Below, piece after piece: positions 43,946 to 54,860 of a stretch of 64,000 bases of DNA. The notes below the pieces were generated by a model. That model ran no database searches and was not told the DNA's origin. It saw only the letters and a program-made list of their open reading frames with translations. Position 1 is the first letter of the stretch; each line of letters begins with the position of its first letter. Source of the stretch: Magicicada septendecula (taxonomy: Eukaryota > Arthropoda > Insecta > Hemiptera > Cicadidae). The DNA is taken from contig CM068372.1 of NCBI GenBank assembly GCA_034769895.1, positions 371,213,258 through 371,277,257 of the forward strand, written 5' to 3'. The translations under genes and the position numbers were made by a program.

Positions 43946-46900
43946 TGTAATATAATTAGAAATATTACAAATAAAATTAAAAATATAAATTAAAAATAAT
44001 TGAATTGATATGTGTTGATATTTGTTGATCACTGGGTCAGTCTGACTCCTTAAAGTCCCACTGTTAGGCTAGTCAAATTGTGATATAATTTCAAATGTAA
44101 TAATAAATAGAATATAGAAATATTGATGATAAGAGTATGTTATAACTAGGTGTGTTTGATTGATAAATAATAAATACATCAAACTTTAAAAATTCTGCAA
44201 ATATTTTTCTTGTGCTTGTATCGAATTTGACTGAATGATTTAATTTAATTAATTAATAATTAATTAATTATTTGAGTTTGTAATTTCCTCCTATATCTAT
44301 TCTCTCAATGTGAATTATGTTTTTGCTTAATAAAAAATAATAATAACATTAATGGTAGAAATAAAAACAATGCTGGTAACTGAATACTGATTTGCATTTA
44401 TTCATTCAAAATTGTGCGCCAGTCAAACTGCGCATGTCCCAGGCACTGGCAATTATTCGCCACAGTCGGCAGTGAGAAAAATTAACAAATATATTTTTTA
44501 CAAGTTTAAATTTATGGTTCTTTTAACGAGTCGAAATGGTCAGAGGGCAAGGAACAAGATACATTTAACAGGTATTCTTAAACTAAATGTTAATATCTGA
44601 AATAGAACAGAATTATTATTACAATTGTCAATTAGAAAGAAATTATTTAAATTTCGAACCAAGTCGAAGAAATGACGTCACTCTGCTCCAGGAAGCACTG
44701 GCCGATCGTCTTTATAGAAATTCAGCAATGGCCGCCATCTGCTCGATTTTATCTGCTATGACGCCGTTGGAATTGAAGATCTTCTCCCACAGAAATAAAA
44801 CGATGTTCCCTTTTCTGCGAAGTGGTGTTGTTCCAAAATATAGTGTTGAATGTCCCCTCGTCGTCTGCGATGTCGAATTCTGGATGGATCTCTTGTGTAG
44901 TGTGGTGTTCAAATATGTGTGTTGGTTCTTTGTGAATTCGTTCCAAAAATTGTTCAAAATGGCTGTCGATTTCTGTCGTTAAGTTTTATGGTGTTATTCT
45001 GTGTTTTTGGAAACTTGTGAAGTGTTAGACATAGATAGATAATGTTATTTCACTGGTTAGTTCATCTCCGTTACACGCCACATAACCACACTTGGTTTTA
45101 ATATAAATTATTTGGTTTTCAAAACTCCACTAATACATTTTTCAACTGTTCAGCTTTGCGATTAACAATAGACTAAAAGACACAACGTCGTCGTTTTAAG
45201 GCAATTTGTGGTATGTCTTTTTCCTCTTCATATTGTTTAATTATAAAATATCTGTCTAAGACTTGTTTCACTATCTAACTATACATAACAAGTTTTCTTA
45301 TTTTTTACTGTATTTCAAATATTTCTTAATTTTACATGAATCTAACTATTCAGTAATATTGATTATTTAATTTTACATCTTTTGATATATAGCTGGGTTT
45401 GTTTCAACCTCATTTAAGCCCAAAAATTACAATTTTGTATAATAATTGTATTCCCCATATTTTGTACAAATTCAGTGTTTTAAAGGTTTTTATTTGTTTT
45501 TTCGGTATAATATTTCCCTGGAATACACCTAATAACTCCGTAATTACTTTGTTGTTAATAATTTGGTTATTAAAATATTTCAATATTGATTAATTTGCTG
45601 TTTAGTCTGATTTGATTACTATCATAAGCCTATTTTTGACTGTTTCCAAAAGAAGTTAATTTTCTTTCTTTTGTCATTCTATTTGCTATTAACTGTATCT
45701 GCATTAATTATATTTTCAATTTCTGTATTATATGTATTGAATTCTATTCCTATTACATAGATTAATTCTTTGATAGATAATTTCTTGTTTATAGGCCATT
45801 CTGTGTTTACAAAAATGGTGTCTTGGCTGGTCTGTTTGTACATTATTTCTGGTTTACTGATTTGAATAAAATTATTACATTTTTATGCCCTACTTGCCTC
45901 TCTGACTTACACAATGGAAAATTAAATGACATGATTTTCAAATACAATAGAATATCTTGTATCTACTAAACTTTCTTTATACTAATAACATCATTGAACC
46001 ATAACATGAACATCTTATGCCTAATTTTAACAAAAACATCTTATTATCAACTATTTTCCATATATCACCTAATTTTAACAAAAACATCTTATTCCTATTT
46101 TTTTTCTGTATCATCAAATGATAACAAAATAGCTTATCCTAGACATAATTTAATTAGAAAAAATAAAACTCCTATTACTAGTAACACTGTCAGTCACTAA
46201 CTGTCTTGTGTATTTATTATTCTTATGAAAACACTTTAACTGTGATTAAAAACCTCGTGTATCTATTTACACCTTACATCTAAAATATTATCTAATTAAT
46301 AACAAATAGCAAACATCTTAATATTAGGCATACCTTCAGTTATGAACTGTCCTTTGGTATTTTTGTCCATCTCACCATTTACCTAGCTATAATTAAAGAA
46401 AACATTTTATATGTAATAGTTTTTCTTATATATAATTTAAAAACTCTTATTACTAGTAATGTTGTCAGTCCTTAGACTGTCTTTCATTCCAATGGTTTTA
46501 TTATTATTATTCTACACTCATGGTAGTCCTTTTATAATACTTAAACTTCATTGAAGATTTTTTCATAGATTTTTTAACTATGTTTCTCACTGTACACTCT
46601 GTAGTTTCTTAATTTTGTTATCTCACTTCACTTTATTGTATTCTACACTCTGGTAGTCTTTTTAGTGAGTTCTACACTCTGGTAGCCTCTTTTGACATGT
46701 TTTTTAACAAATTACACTTACAACTAATATACAATTTGTGTTTCATAGTATTGTATCTTGTAACTTGTTTGGGGTTTACCTATATCGGTTTCAATTTTGT
46801 CTCATGGTATTTATTATATGACTAACATTTTGTTTTGGCATATCTCTTCCTGTTTCTTGTCTCTTTGTGGGAATCTTGATATGTTTTGTCCCTTCTTCAA

Positions 46901-47213
46901 ATATCACATTAGTAGTTTCCTTATTAAAATGGTTTCATGACAGATTATTTCCTTTTTTATGGTCCTTCCCTTTTTGTACTGCTTCCCCAATCTACTGGGT
47001 ATACTGCTGGTTTAACTGGTTTTTCATAGTAGGTTATTTTAATTAATGGTTTTCTTTATTATCTTCCATTTTTATTAACATTTTATAGACTTAATTATAC
47101 CGTTTCTAGGGTAATCCTTAAACACTTTATTCCTCTCACTCACTATGGAACTTTTTCTTTTATTTATGTAACATTAATTCAAATGTTTAGTGTGATAATT
47201 TTGTTATGTTACA
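43946..47213 (-). repeat. 3' LTR of element C (3,268 bp)
   Basis: It ends TTATATTACA at 43,946 and starts TGTAACATAACAAAATTATC at 47,213 on the minus strand. It contains short repeats of TTCTACACTCTGGTAG near 46,640-46,690. The ORFs of 60-131 codons inside (for example 44,587-44,982) occur identically in the 5' LTR and are LTR sequence rather than proven genes. The part near 44,700-44,960 is richer in GC, so it may hold the promoter. Confidence 0.9.
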
Positions 47214-48240
47214 TATGCTCTCCTGTAAAAGTGATTAGTTCAGATCATACTCTGTATGGATGAAATAATTACTACTAATTCTTTTGTATTTACATTTTCT
47301 CCATGATTACATGTTTTCACTTTATATACCTTCTTTTTCCACCATTGCCTCCTCTCAGCTGATGTGTATCTCCTTCATTAGTTTCTTTTTTCATTGATAA
47401 GTGATCTTCAATCTTGTGTATAACATTATCATTTTATATTCCTCCTTATTTGGTGCTTCCTCACCAGTATGTTTACTCCCTAACATTCCCTAACAAATTA
47501 ATTGGAACAGTTCAGAGTGGCACTTTTGGCTTCAATCCCTGCTGTCCAATACTTCAATTGAGTCCAGAGGTATTATCATCTCTGCTGAACACATAAGACT
47601 GATGGCATTTTCTACATCCAGTCATAAAAATAAATAAACAGTAAAAGTAGTCATTTTTGACTAAAATAAACATCTTTAGATTCTTCACTTCATAATACGT
47701 TATATTAATTAATACTTTTATACACTTGACTCTTCTTCTCTCTTAAAGCTTATTCCATATTAGGTGGTTTAGGTATGTGGTATCATATACATTTCATCAT
47801 GTTTACATAGTAAGTAGTATTTATATTTACTCTTTCTACCATCTGGTATCCATTGAGTTACTTTTATTGCTCATGGTATAACATGAATTAATTCTTTATC
47901 ACTTTCACTATAACAGTGGTTGTTGTAACAGCATTATCATTATTAGATATCTGGTTTTTTTTTTTTTTTTTTCGATCTCACTATTTGGTCTTTAGTGAGC
48001 TGGTCCTTCTTCATTGTTCCATTTTTATTAAATTATTTTCTGTGTGAGTTTGGTTAATTTGTTCGATTAAGTCATATGACATTCTGGTTTCCTTTCTCCT
48101 TTAGTATTTTGTATCTCTTTCTTACAAAATCTTTTTTCATATTTCAGAGTTATTTCTCATCATTTGTATGAGTAATGATATGAGTTTAATTGTTTCTTAA
48201 TTTTAGACATTTTTATTCAACTACATTCCTTCTTATTCAT
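47214..48240 (-). mobile_element. Element C 3' untranslated region
   Basis: T-rich on the plus strand, without a gene. A purine stretch (CAGGAGAGCATA on the minus strand) next to the LTR is a weak polypurine tract. A run of 21 T lies near 47,952-47,972. It aligns with 24,920-25,503 of element B. Confidence 0.7.
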
Positions 48241-48975
48241 AGTTGTTTTTCAAATATTTTGGTATAAGTTGTACTTATTATTGTTTTGAATTTTGAAATT
48301 ATTATTCCTCAAAATTCTTTTTTCATTCATAATAGTCTTTGAATGTTTGTGTAAGTGGTACTTACTAATTATTTTGAATTTGGACAATTATTATTTCCCT
48401 CCAAATTCTTTTTACTTGCATAATAGTCTTTGAATATTTGTGTAGCTTGTACCTACTATTGCTTTTGAATTTTGAAGCTTATTATGTTCAAAATTCTTTT
48501 TATTTATTCACAATAATCCTTCAAATGTTTTGTTGTAAGTTGTACTTACTGATTTTTGAATTTTGAAATTATATTCTTATCAAAATTCTTATTTTGTTCA
48601 CAATATTCTTTCTGATACTTGGTGTAAGTTGTTCTTACTAATTTTTGAAATTTGGTAATTTTATTCTTATCAAAATTCTTATTTTGTTCACAATATTCTT
48701 TCAGATACTTGGTGTAAGTTGTTCTTACTGATTTTTGGAATTTGGTAATTTTTTATTCTTCCATCAAAATTCTTATTATTCACAATATTCTTTCTGATAT
48801 TTGGTGTAAGTTGTGCTTACTCATTTTTTGAATTTTGTAGTTTTATTTTTATCAAAATTCCTTTTGCATCATTCACAATTGTTCGAATATTTGGTGTAAG
48901 TTGTACTTACGATATTTTTGAATTTGGTAATTTTTTATTTCTCAAAATTCAGTTTCTTCATTATAGTTTTAACTC
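48241..48975 (-). repeat. Array of eight ~90-bp hairpin repeats after element C pol
   Basis: Eight head-to-tail units start near 48,263, 48,350, 48,441, 48,534, 48,623, 48,711, 48,804 and 48,894. Each contains GTAAGTTGTACTTAC, a 6-bp stem with a 3-base loop, and then a second inverted pair TTTTTGAATTT...CAAAATTC. On the element's sense strand each unit also shows GTAAGT, the consensus of a 5' splice site. The array ends at the pol stop. Diverged copies occur at the same place in element B. Confidence 0.85.
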
Positions 48976-48979
48976 ATAA

Positions 48980-51900
48980 TTATGAGTCCTCCAAATATTT
49001 TTTAATGGACAACTGATTATAAGTTCCTTTTACTTTATTCGAAATGATATCCTTTAATACATACGTATTGTTGTTATTGTTTTTAACAATCAGGTATGGG
49101 CCGGTATACAGCAGTAATAACTTTTTGGTAATGCCTTCCAAAGTACTGGGTAATTCCCTGTTTTTTAGCAGTACCTTTTCTCCGACTTCATAGCTTATTA
49201 TTTTCTTAACAGCCTTTTGATATTTGTTCTTGCGCCTTTCCTGGTCTTCAGCCAATTTATTGTAGAATCTGATTCGATTGAATTTGTATTCTTGACTCCT
49301 GGGGAACTCTATTATGTCTTGTATTTCTCTCGGAGGTGGTCTTTCATACATTGCCGTGTATGGCGTGGTACCAATAGCGGTGTGATATGACAAATTAAGG
49401 AATTCTTCTGTAGCTAATAAATATTCTTGCCACTTCTTTTGTTGATTATAGCAATAAGTCCGTAATATTCTTCCGACCTCTCGCAGTACCCTCTCCGCTG
49501 GATTGCTGCTGGGGTGGTAGACAGACGTCTTGTATGTCTTAATGCCCAATGTATTCAGAGTATTTCTCCACCGCCAACCCTTAAATTGCGTTCCATGGTC
49601 GGTGATTATGGATGTCGGGCTTCCTACCTCTGGAATATAATGATTTGTTATTATTCCTAGAGTCTTCAGAGTGGTGGCTCTGTTCACAGGGTAGAGTTTT
49701 GTAAATTTTGTAAAATGGTCCATCATAATAACAATATACTTGTATCGATGGCGTCCGCCACTGCGGGGAAATGGACCGCATATGTCCAGAAAGACCTTTT
49801 CCAGTTTGGTTTGTGAGGTAATTGGTATCATCATACCTTCCTTTCTTTCATTGTTGGTTTTCACCAATTGACATATCATACAGGTTTTAAGGTAGTTTCT
49901 AGTTTTTCTATTGATACTTTTTATGTGGCAATTCTCTTCTATTGCCTTGATCACCTTCATGGCTCCCATGTGACCGTATCGTAGGTGATAGTCCAGGATG
50001 ATATCCTTTTCGATTGTAGTAGGGATCATGACCTTCCAATCGTCTTCGTCAAGGGATGTCTTGATGAATAAAATCCCATTATGTATACAATAAAATTTGT
50101 TTATTGTGTCATCTTGGTTGGAGAGACGAAGTTTAATAGAGTTTAACTTCGGATCGGACTGCTGGTGTTTGCTGATGTCCTGCACTATCTTCTCTAAATC
50201 AGATCTGTCCTTAATAATGTTATAGATTTTCAAAATGCTCTCCTTTTCGCCTTCGAATGTTTGTTCTTCCAGATTCACTCTTGACAATATGTCGGCTACT
50301 ACATTTTTACTTCCAGGAACATACTCCCACTGTATATCGTATTCCTGCAGGGCGAGTACCTATCTGGTCAATCTACCATGGCTTAATTTGCATCTTCTTA
50401 GAAATGATATTGACTTGTGATCTGTTCGGACGGTCACCGGATATCCGAGGATATACGTCCGAAACTTCCCGCAGGCAAAGACTACACTTAGCAGCTCTTT
50501 TTCCGTCACATTATAGTTCTTCTCACACTGGTTAAGGGTTCTGCTACCAAAGCTCACTACTAGATGGTTTCCACTTTCATCTTCTTGGTACAGTGTTGAA
50601 CCCAAGCTAATGTTACTAGCGTCACAGTTTAGAAAGAAGGGTCGGTTAAAATCTGGATGGTTGAGCATTACTGCATCTAAAAATTTCTCTTTAATTGATT
50701 TGAAGGTCTCGTCTTGTTCTTGACCCCATCGCCATTTATTCTTGGACGATAACTGGTACTGAAACTGGGCTGTTAGTTCGGAATAATTATTCTGGAACTT
50801 CCTATAATAGTTACATAGGCCCAAAAATGATTGTAGTTGCCTCCTGTTTTTTGGTGCAGGGAATCGTTGTATGGCGTCTACCTTTTCTGTTGATGGTGTT
50901 ATTCCTTGACTGTTTAGCTGGAAACCCAGGAATTGAACTTCTTTAGCTATAAGCTTGGACTTGTCCAGTTTAAGGGTGACATTATTCTCAGTAAGCTTCT
51001 TCAAAACATACTCCACACGATAACAGTGTTCCTCCCAGCTGGTTGATGTTATTAGGAGATCATCAACATATACAGTTGTGAATTGGAGCGCTTCTGGTCC
51101 TAGTATATGATCCATACAGGCGACAAAAACAGCTACTGAATTAACCAACCCGAAGGGCAACCTCTTAAACTGATAATTGCGCCCTTCGAAGATGAACGCC
51201 ATGTATTGCCGGCTTGCTGGGTGCAACTCCACTTGCCAATAGCCGCATACCGTATCCCAAGTGGTAATGAATCGTGTTCCGCGGAACTTCTTCAAAATTT
51301 CATCAATTTCGCCAGGTGAGGTACGATCGTTTATTATCATCTTATTTATCTCCCGAGCGTCAAGGCAAAGTCTTACCTTCCCATTTTTCTTTTGTATGGC
51401 CACAATTGGGCTAGTGTATGGCGATTGACTGCTCTCGATGATATCTCTACGGATCATATTCTGGATCTCTGTGCGTACGGCTTCTTTGAAAGATTGTGCT
51501 ATTGGGTACGACTTTCGGTTGAATTCTACCGGTTCTCTGAATCGTATTGAGCATTGGTAGTTCCGGATCTTTCCAGGTTCGTCAGAAAATACAGCTCGAT
51601 ATTTCTCATATATTTCTACCAATTGATTCAGCTGGTTTTCCGTTAGTTGCTCGTTAGTATTGTGGCACTGGAAGTTACGTATCTCTTGGATCTTTTGTTG
51701 CCATAGGTCTTCCTCCGAATCCTGATGTACTGGCTTGTTGTTTGTTGAGTGGTTAGATAAGTAATTCACCTTATTTTGGTGGTCGAGAAGTTGTCTGGAG
51801 TCTAAAGTCTTGTTATCAGTTAAATTGGCTATCCAGGTTGAACCTTCAGCAAAGAGTGATACCTTTCCTCGGCACAAGTCGATAATTGCTGAGTTTCGGC

Positions 51901-52392
51901 GCAATATGTCGCATCCTATCATTATGTTGAAAGGTAATCCGGCTGCAACAAGAAATATCATATCCACACTAATGCCCTGACTTTTGACATTGAGGGATAC
52001 CTGCTTTCTTATGGTCTTGTTCTGTCGGCCGGTAGCTCCTACAAGTACAATATTATTAATAGGTAGTACCGGTAAGTTTTTGTGGCATTCCTGCTGTATC
52101 CGGTCCAATTCATTTCGATTTATTATGGAGACATTGGCTCCAGTGTCTATCATTATAGGAACAGAAATACCTTCAATTTCTGCGATTATGTATATTATTT
52201 CATTATCATTATTTTTAACATTATTAAGCTCACTTTCTTCTAATAGGTCCTTACGGATATCCTTTAAATAATTGCTGTATATTATGGTAAAATTTTTTCT
52301 GTTTTTCTTCACATTCATACCTACTTGATTAAACCCAGCAGATTGGAGCAGTAAAGGGTTATTGGATTTTATTACTGCCTCCGTTCGTTTAA
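48980..52392 (-). pseudogene. pol: Element C Pol, intact except for one nonsense codon
   Basis: The frame is -1 relative to gag and is open from the heptamer at 52,393 through an ATG at 52,318 to the stop at 48,980. From that ATG, protease MIDTGANVSI is near residue 58, and RT has RLCLDAREIN, CGYWQVELHP, RLPFGLVNS and TTVYVDD (417-420). RNase H has NCDASNISLG and TDHKSISFL. Integrase has YHLRYGHMGAMK ... CMICQLVK, DICGPFPRSG, IITDHGTQF and YHPSSNPAERV, and the C terminus has TGPYLI. A TAG at 50,360-50,362 sits where relatives have Trp in the RNase H end (RLTRW), so a single TGG to TAG change inactivates it. Everything else appears intact. Confidence 0.9.
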
Positions 52393-54741
52393 ATGTTCCG
52401 CTTCATTACGGGTCAGGCCGTTGGAAGCGTCAGCTTGAAGTCCTGAGGCTGTTTTGTTTGGTTCTGCTCGATCGTCTGGTTGGGCTTCTGTTACAGGTAG
52501 TCTTCGCTGATTATCCAGGCTGGAACTACATCTGGGCTCGTACTCTCTGTACCTATTACTTCCCTGGCTCCCTTGGAAGGTCTCGTACTCGTAGTATCGG
52601 CTCCTTCTTTGAGGCTGGTACCTCCTGTGTCCACTGCCTTCTGCTCGGATGTAGTTAACATTAGGTCGATATGCCCTGTAATTGTGGTTACCTCCACTTG
52701 GGTAATTTCGGTTATAATTACCATGATAATTATTATTATTAGAAAGGTTGGGGTTCCTCTGACCATTTTGAACATAGTTACTATTATTATTATAATAACC
52801 GTTGTTATTTTGTGGACGGCTATTATTATTATTATTATTATTGTTGTGGTTGTTGTTATTATTATTTATACGAGGAATATTACTATTATTATTATTGTTG
52901 TTAAAACGGGGCAAATTATTGTTATTTCTGGGGTTATAATTGTACTCGGCATTATTCCGATTTGCGGAGTTATAATTATTATTATTACCCACATTCTGCC
53001 GATTATTATTATTATTCAAATTATTGTTGTTATTCCTTGGTTCCGGCTTTTCATACCTCCTGCGACTTTGACGGTAATAGTCTTCGTGCTCGTACATTTC
53101 TAAAAGCTCGGTCATGGCTTGCACCGTCTTTATTTGACTATTTCGTCTGGCTCTGATAATATCCTCCTCGTAGTGGTATGAGAGTTTACTGACCAGGCAT
53201 TCTTCCGGTATTCGGGGCTCTAGATGTTTGGCCACGCACACCTTTCCCAAAAAGTACGCCGTTAAAGTTTGGTTTCCATACGGGTTGTACTTCCCATGAC
53301 ATATCCCGTCTCTGGCGATATTTTGCGTTGATTCCGACCAATATTTGGCTTTGAATAGCCTTCTGAATTGTTGATAGTCGGTCACCTCGTCTCTTATTGC
53401 CATCCACCAATTGTCTGCTATTTCCTTGAACGATTCGTCCAGCACCTCTTTGTTCTCCCTCCAGCGATTACCTCTGTGTTTGGCAAAGTATTCCTCGATT
53501 CTTGCTAGGAATTCCATGGGTTTATTTTTATAAAACCTGAAGTTAATCCCTTCACGATTTTCACTGTTGGGACAACTGGTAATGGTTGTCGGTCGACTAT
53601 GGAATAGGTCTATATCTGTCTGGTTCTGTTGTACCTGACTGTTGATACTGGTCACAGCAGCTTCTATGCCGTCACATTTCTCTGTGAATCGGTCCTGCAC
53701 TCGCTCCCAGTCTTCCCGTGTTTCCTTTAGTTTTTCCTCCAATGTCTTCCTAGTCGTTTCTTCAATGGTGTTAACCTTCGTATTTATTTCTGTCCTGATA
53801 CTCCATACTTCTTGTTCGGTCTGACTCCATTTTTCGTCAGCTCTGGTAACCCTTTGTTCGATTACTGTTATTTCCTCTTCTACTTTCTTGCTGATTGTCT
53901 CATTGTTTTCAGCTATCTTCTGGCTCAATTCTTCCTTCAATATTTCCATTCTTCCGTCCAACCGGTTCATGTTCTCTTGGTTCGTCTCCTTCAATTCTTC
54001 TCTCAATTGCTGACTATTATTCTCCATCTTTTTATTGGTTTCTTCCAGTTTCTGGCTTATCTGGGTCAATTCCTCCTTCGATTGTTTATTGTCAGTTTTT
54101 ATTTCCTCCATTTTCTCCTCCATCTTCTGGATATTTTCCTCCATCTTCTCCTCGATCTTCTTAATATTTTCCTCCATTAATAATTTATTTTCGTTTTTTA
54201 TTTCGTCCACCTTCTCCTCCATCTTCTTACTATTCTCCTCCATCTTCTCCTCCATCTTCTTACTATTCTCCTCCATCTTCTCCTCCATCTTCTTACTGGT
54301 ATTTCCAATTTTATTGCCCAACTCTTCCTTCAATCGTTGGTTATCATTCTCCATCTTCTTACTATTTTCTTCGATTTTCTTGTTGGTATCTCCGATTTTA
54401 TTACCCAACTCTTCTTTCAATTGTTGGTTATCGTTCTCCAGCTTCTTACTATTTTCTTCCATCTTCTCCTCCATCTTCTTACTATTCTCCTCCATCTTAT
54501 TACCCAACTCTTCCTTTGTCGTTTTAAATTCTCGGAGTAACATCTCCATCATTTGATCAAATTTTGTATCTTCCTTTGCGGTGGATTTCTCCGGTTGTTC
54601 CTTCTGTGGTGCAGGCTTATTTGGTTCTGCTGGCGGTAACATTAACTCCACATCTTCCACTGGTGTCGCTTCTTTATCCTCCATGTTTATCTCCTGCTCG
54701 GCCTCCATAGCCCTTTTTCTTGATGTAGCTCTCCTGTGCAT
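52372..54741 (-). CDS. gag: Element C Gag: coiled coil and Asn-rich tail, no zinc knuckle
   Basis: The frame has 789 codons from ATG 54,741 to TAA 52,372. It has a charged N-terminal part (residues 1-60). Residues about 65-270 form a coiled coil built from 11-residue repeats of the KKMEEKMEENS type, and a longer coiled coil runs to about 375. Residues about 390-560 form a capsid-like part with MEFLARIEEYFAKHRG, WWMAIRDEV and FKAKYWSE. The tail is dominated by Asn runs with Arg, Tyr and Gly (residues about 570-740). No Cys/His knuckle is present. By analogy Gag forms the particle; RNA binding would have to come from the Arg/Tyr-rich disordered tail, which is inference. Confidence 0.88.
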   Translation of the reverse strand: MHRRATSRKRAMEAEQEINMEDKEATPVEDVELMLPPAEPNKPAPQKEQPEKSTAKEDTKFDQMMEMLLREFKTTKEELGNKMEENSKKMEEKMEENSKKLENDNQQLKEELGNKIGDTNKKIEENSKKMENDNQRLKEELGNKIGNTSKKMEEKMEENSKKMEEKMEENSKKMEEKVDEIKNENKLLMEENIKKIEEKMEENIQKMEEKMEEIKTDNKQSKEELTQISQKLEETNKKMENNSQQLREELKETNQENMNRLDGRMEILKEELSQKIAENNETISKKVEEEITVIEQRVTRADEKWSQTEQEVWSIRTEINTKVNTIEETTRKTLEEKLKETREDWERVQDRFTEKCDGIEAAVTSINSQVQQNQTDIDLFHSRPTTITSCPNSENREGINFRFYKNKPMEFLARIEEYFAKHRGNRWRENKEVLDESFKEIADNWWMAIRDEVTDYQQFRRLFKAKYWSESTQNIARDGICHGKYNPYGNQTLTAYFLGKVCVAKHLEPRIPEECLVSKLSYHYEEDIIRARRNSQIKTVQAMTELLEMYEHEDYYRQSRRRYEKPEPRNNNNNLNNNNNRQNVGNNNNYNSANRNNAEYNYNPRNNNNLPRFNNNNNNSNIPRINNNNNNHNNNNNNNNSRPQNNNGYYNNNSNYVQNGQRNPNLSNNNNYHGNYNRNYPSGGNHNYRAYRPNVNYIRAEGSGHRRYQPQRRSRYYEYETFQGSQGSNRYREYEPRCSSSLDNQRRLPVTEAQPDDRAEPNKTASGLQADASNGLTRNEAEHLNERRQ
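52387..52393 (-). promoter_or_regulatory. -1 ribosomal frameshift heptamer, element C gag/pol
   Basis: On the minus strand T TTA AAC lies in the gag frame, six codons before the gag stop at 52,372. Slipping by -1 here enters the pol frame, which stays open. The heptamer is a classical slippery sequence of viral and retroelement frameshift sites and is conserved in element B at 60,335-60,341. Confidence 0.8.
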
Positions 54742-54845
54742 CTCGCTCCCTCTTCCGACCTGTTGATCGTTGCCAAGCTAAAAATAGGAAATTGGACAAT
54801 CGTCCTTATTTTACAACACTATTACCTCCTATTTAAAGCCCCTTA

Positions 54846-54857
54846 AGTTGGACGCCA
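54846..54857 (-). other. Primer binding site of element C
   Basis: TGGCGTCCAACT on the minus strand starts three bases (AAT) after the LTR end. Element B has the same 12 bases at 63,796-63,807 in the same setting. The tRNA was not identified. Confidence 0.7.
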
Positions 54858-54860
54858 ATT

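Noticed and set aside
44587..44982. 131-codon ORF repeated exactly at 55,504-55,899
   Set aside because: Both copies lie in the two LTRs of element C; identity follows from LTR duplication and no protein motif is visible.
52573..53103. Ile/Val-rich plus-strand ORF of 176 codons
   Set aside because: It is the antisense of the Asn-rich tail of element C Gag (AAT/AAC runs read as ATT/GTT).
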